Source of the DNA: Rhodobacteraceae bacterium (ex Bugula neritina AB1)
Lineage (GTDB): Bacteria; Pseudomonadota; Alphaproteobacteria; Rhodobacterales; Rhodobacteraceae
DNA: 64,000 nt
Direction: 5' to 3'
Assembly: GCA_001730095.1 (NCBI GenBank)
Contig: MDLF01000041.1
Span: 1-64,000 of the forward strand
The notes beneath the pieces are model-generated. The model was given only the letters and a program-made list of their open reading frames with translations. It was not told the origin of the DNA and did no database searches. The translations under genes were made by a program, and so were the position numbers. Shown here piece after piece: positions 62,799 to 64,000 of the stretch; positions within the stretch are counted from its first letter, which is position 1, and each line of letters opens with the position of its first letter.

Positions 62799-64000
62799 GT
62801 GTCCCTATTCCTGATTGCGGCCCTGCCCTTTATCGGAGCCGTCTTCCCCGCGTTATTGATCCGCGCCGGACGCAATGCTGCGGCCTCTGCCGCCGGGCTG
62901 ACAACGCTGCTCGCCTTTATCGGGCTGATGCTGCACATCCCGGCCGTGTTCCGCGGCGAGACGGTCTTTGCCGCCGTGGACTGGTTGCCCGGTCTGGGCC
63001 TGAATGCGCATTTCTTTCTGGACGGGCTGGGCTTTCTGTTTGCCGCGATGATCCTTGGCATTGGCCTCCTGATCATCCTCTACGCCCGCTACTACCTGTC
63101 ACGCGAAGACCCGATGGGCCAGTTCTACAGCTACCTGCTGCTGTTTCAGGGGGCGATGGTTGGCATCGTTCTGTCTGACAACATATTGCTTTTGCTGGTT
63201 TTCTGGGAACTCACCTCGCTCAGCTCTTTCCTGCTGATCGGCTATTGGAAACACCTGCCCGAAGGCCGCCAGGGGGCGCGCATGGCGCTGACGGTGACCG
63301 GCTCCGGCGGGCTGGCGATGATCGCAGGCATGCTGATGCTGGGCCATATCGCAGGGTCTTATGACCTCAGCATCATTTTGCAGAACAAGGACGCGATCCA
63401 GTCCTCGGATCTCTACCTGCCTGCGCTGATACTGATCCTCTTGGGCGCCTTCACCAAATCGGCGCAGTTCCCCTTCCATTTCTGGCTGCCGCACGCGATG
63501 GCGGCGCCAACGCCGGTTTCGGCCTATCTGCATTCTGCCACCATGGTAAAGGCCGGCCTGTTCCTGATGGCCCGGCTCTGGCCAGTGCTCGCTGGCACGC
63601 CTGAATGGTTCTATATCGTCGCCACCACCGGCCTTGTCACCATGCTGCTGGGGGCGGTGATTGCGCTGTTCAAGGACGATCTCAAGGCGCTGTTGGCGTT
63701 TTCCACCGTCAGCCACCTGGGCCTGATCACCATGCTCTTGGGCTTTGGCACCAAGATCGCCGCCGTTGCCGCGGTGTTTCACATCATCAACCATGCCACT
63801 TTCAAGGCGGCGCTGTTCATGACCGCAGGCATCATCGACCACGAGGCCGGCACCCGCGACATCAAACGGCTCGGCGGATTGCGCCACCTAATGCCGGTCA
63901 CCTTCGCCATCGGTACGGTGGCGGCGCTGTCGATGGCAGGCATCCCGCCCCTCAATGGCTTCCTGTCCAAGGAGATGATGCTGGAGGAGACAGCCCACAC
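62799..64000 (+). CDS. mrpA: Multisubunit Na+/H+ antiporter subunit A (5' part only)
   Basis: About 400 codons are present; the gene runs off the right edge. It starts at GTG 62799 with AGGAG eight bases upstream; the protein opens MSLFLIAALPFIGAVFPALL. It is polytopic and shares the NuoL/MrpA core: FYSYLLLFQGAMVGIVLSDN (about 107-126), LVFWELTSLSSFLLIGYW with the key glutamate at about E138, LGAFTKSAQFPFHFWLPHAM (about 215-234), HSATMVKAGLFLMARLWP and NHATFKAALFMTAGIIDHE. MrpA with its partners exchanges Na+ for H+ across the cytoplasmic membrane. The other mrp genes should lie to the right. Confidence 0.93.
   Translation, partial: MSLFLIAALPFIGAVFPALLIRAGRNAAASAAGLTTLLAFIGLMLHIPAVFRGETVFAAVDWLPGLGLNAHFFLDGLGFLFAAMILGIGLLIILYARYYLSREDPMGQFYSYLLLFQGAMVGIVLSDNILLLLVFWELTSLSSFLLIGYWKHLPEGRQGARMALTVTGSGGLAMIAGMLMLGHIAGSYDLSIILQNKDAIQSSDLYLPALILILLGAFTKSAQFPFHFWLPHAMAAPTPVSAYLHSATMVKAGLFLMARLWPVLAGTPEWFYIVATTGLVTMLLGAVIALFKDDLKALLAFSTVSHLGLITMLLGFGTKIAAVAAVFHIINHATFKAALFMTAGIIDHEAGTRDIKRLGGLRHLMPVTFAIGTVAALSMAGIPPLNGFLSKEMMLEETAH

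Overview
The window is a GC-rich, gene-dense chromosomal segment. It most resembles a Rhodobacteraceae genome of the Roseobacter group (Leisingera, Phaeobacter or Ruegeria type). The pointers are the order NDUFA12 / MlaD-like / DUF2155 / aat / accC / accB, a GapR (DUF2312) protein, a ScfR-type short-chain fatty acyl regulator, a SqrR-type persulfide sensor with two conserved cysteines, and a RutR-controlled reductive pyrimidine pathway. I see no rRNA, tRNA, CRISPR array, insertion sequence or phage gene. The assignment is inference from gene content, not from a database search.

Layout. 1-217: start of a TRAP-type binding protein running off the left edge. 218-9596: an acetate block of acetyl-CoA synthetase, adenylate kinase, a two-subunit sodium/solute symporter (DUF4212 plus SSS), a cNMP/CBS/DUF294 protein, an unknown membrane protein and a membrane-anchored DnaQ-type exonuclease. 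9657-11145: a flavin reductase and a convergent, overlapping 4Fe-4S protein. 11247-21924: a complete reductive pyrimidine catabolism and uptake cluster (ABC transporter, dihydropyrimidinase, ureidopropionase-type amidohydrolase, RutR, PreA, PreT) with two RutR-type operators. 22144-23630: a RidA-family protein, GapR and two small proteins. 23869-26110: a persulfide/sulfur operon (ETHE1/Blh-type hydrolase, two YeeE/YedE proteins, a DUF442 sulfur transferase).

26367-32591 (minus strand): ScfR regulator, stand-alone receiver, two-helix membrane protein, a histidine kinase fused to a sodium:solute-symporter domain, and an orphan FliM-like protein. I consider this the most interesting region: it may link transport-type nutrient sensing through a CheY-like receiver to a SpoA-domain protein. 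Divergent from it, 32823-38143 is a five-gene branched-chain-amino-acid-type ABC importer. Motifs of the form TTTACAGAT recur upstream of acs and between scfR and the importer, so the two acetate-related regions may share a regulator.

38414-40476: a secreted PepSY protein, a cytochrome b561-type protein, a membrane-anchored LuxR-type regulator and a PAS-LuxR regulator. 40644-44392: housekeeping genes (accB, accC, aat, DUF2155, MlaD-like, NDUFA12). 44527-47009: a RidA protein, clpX and clpP. 47261-51742: a GlxA-type AraC regulator, SqrR, PhoX phosphatase and a DUF302 protein. 51892-54691: an overlapping pair of a ThDP enzyme and a CaiB/BaiF CoA-transferase. 54956-60983: a TTC38-like TPR protein and the osmoregulated periplasmic glucan genes opgC-opgG-opgH. 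61214-62543: an esterase and a rhodanese. 62799 to the right edge: MrpA of a multisubunit Na+/H+ antiporter.

Non-coding structure includes many intrinsic-terminator-like hairpins, two intra-operon hairpins separating strongly and weakly needed genes, a pair of related dispersed repeats between convergent genes, a short GTATTTTT-type intergenic element family, and a palindromic repeat inside the importer operon.
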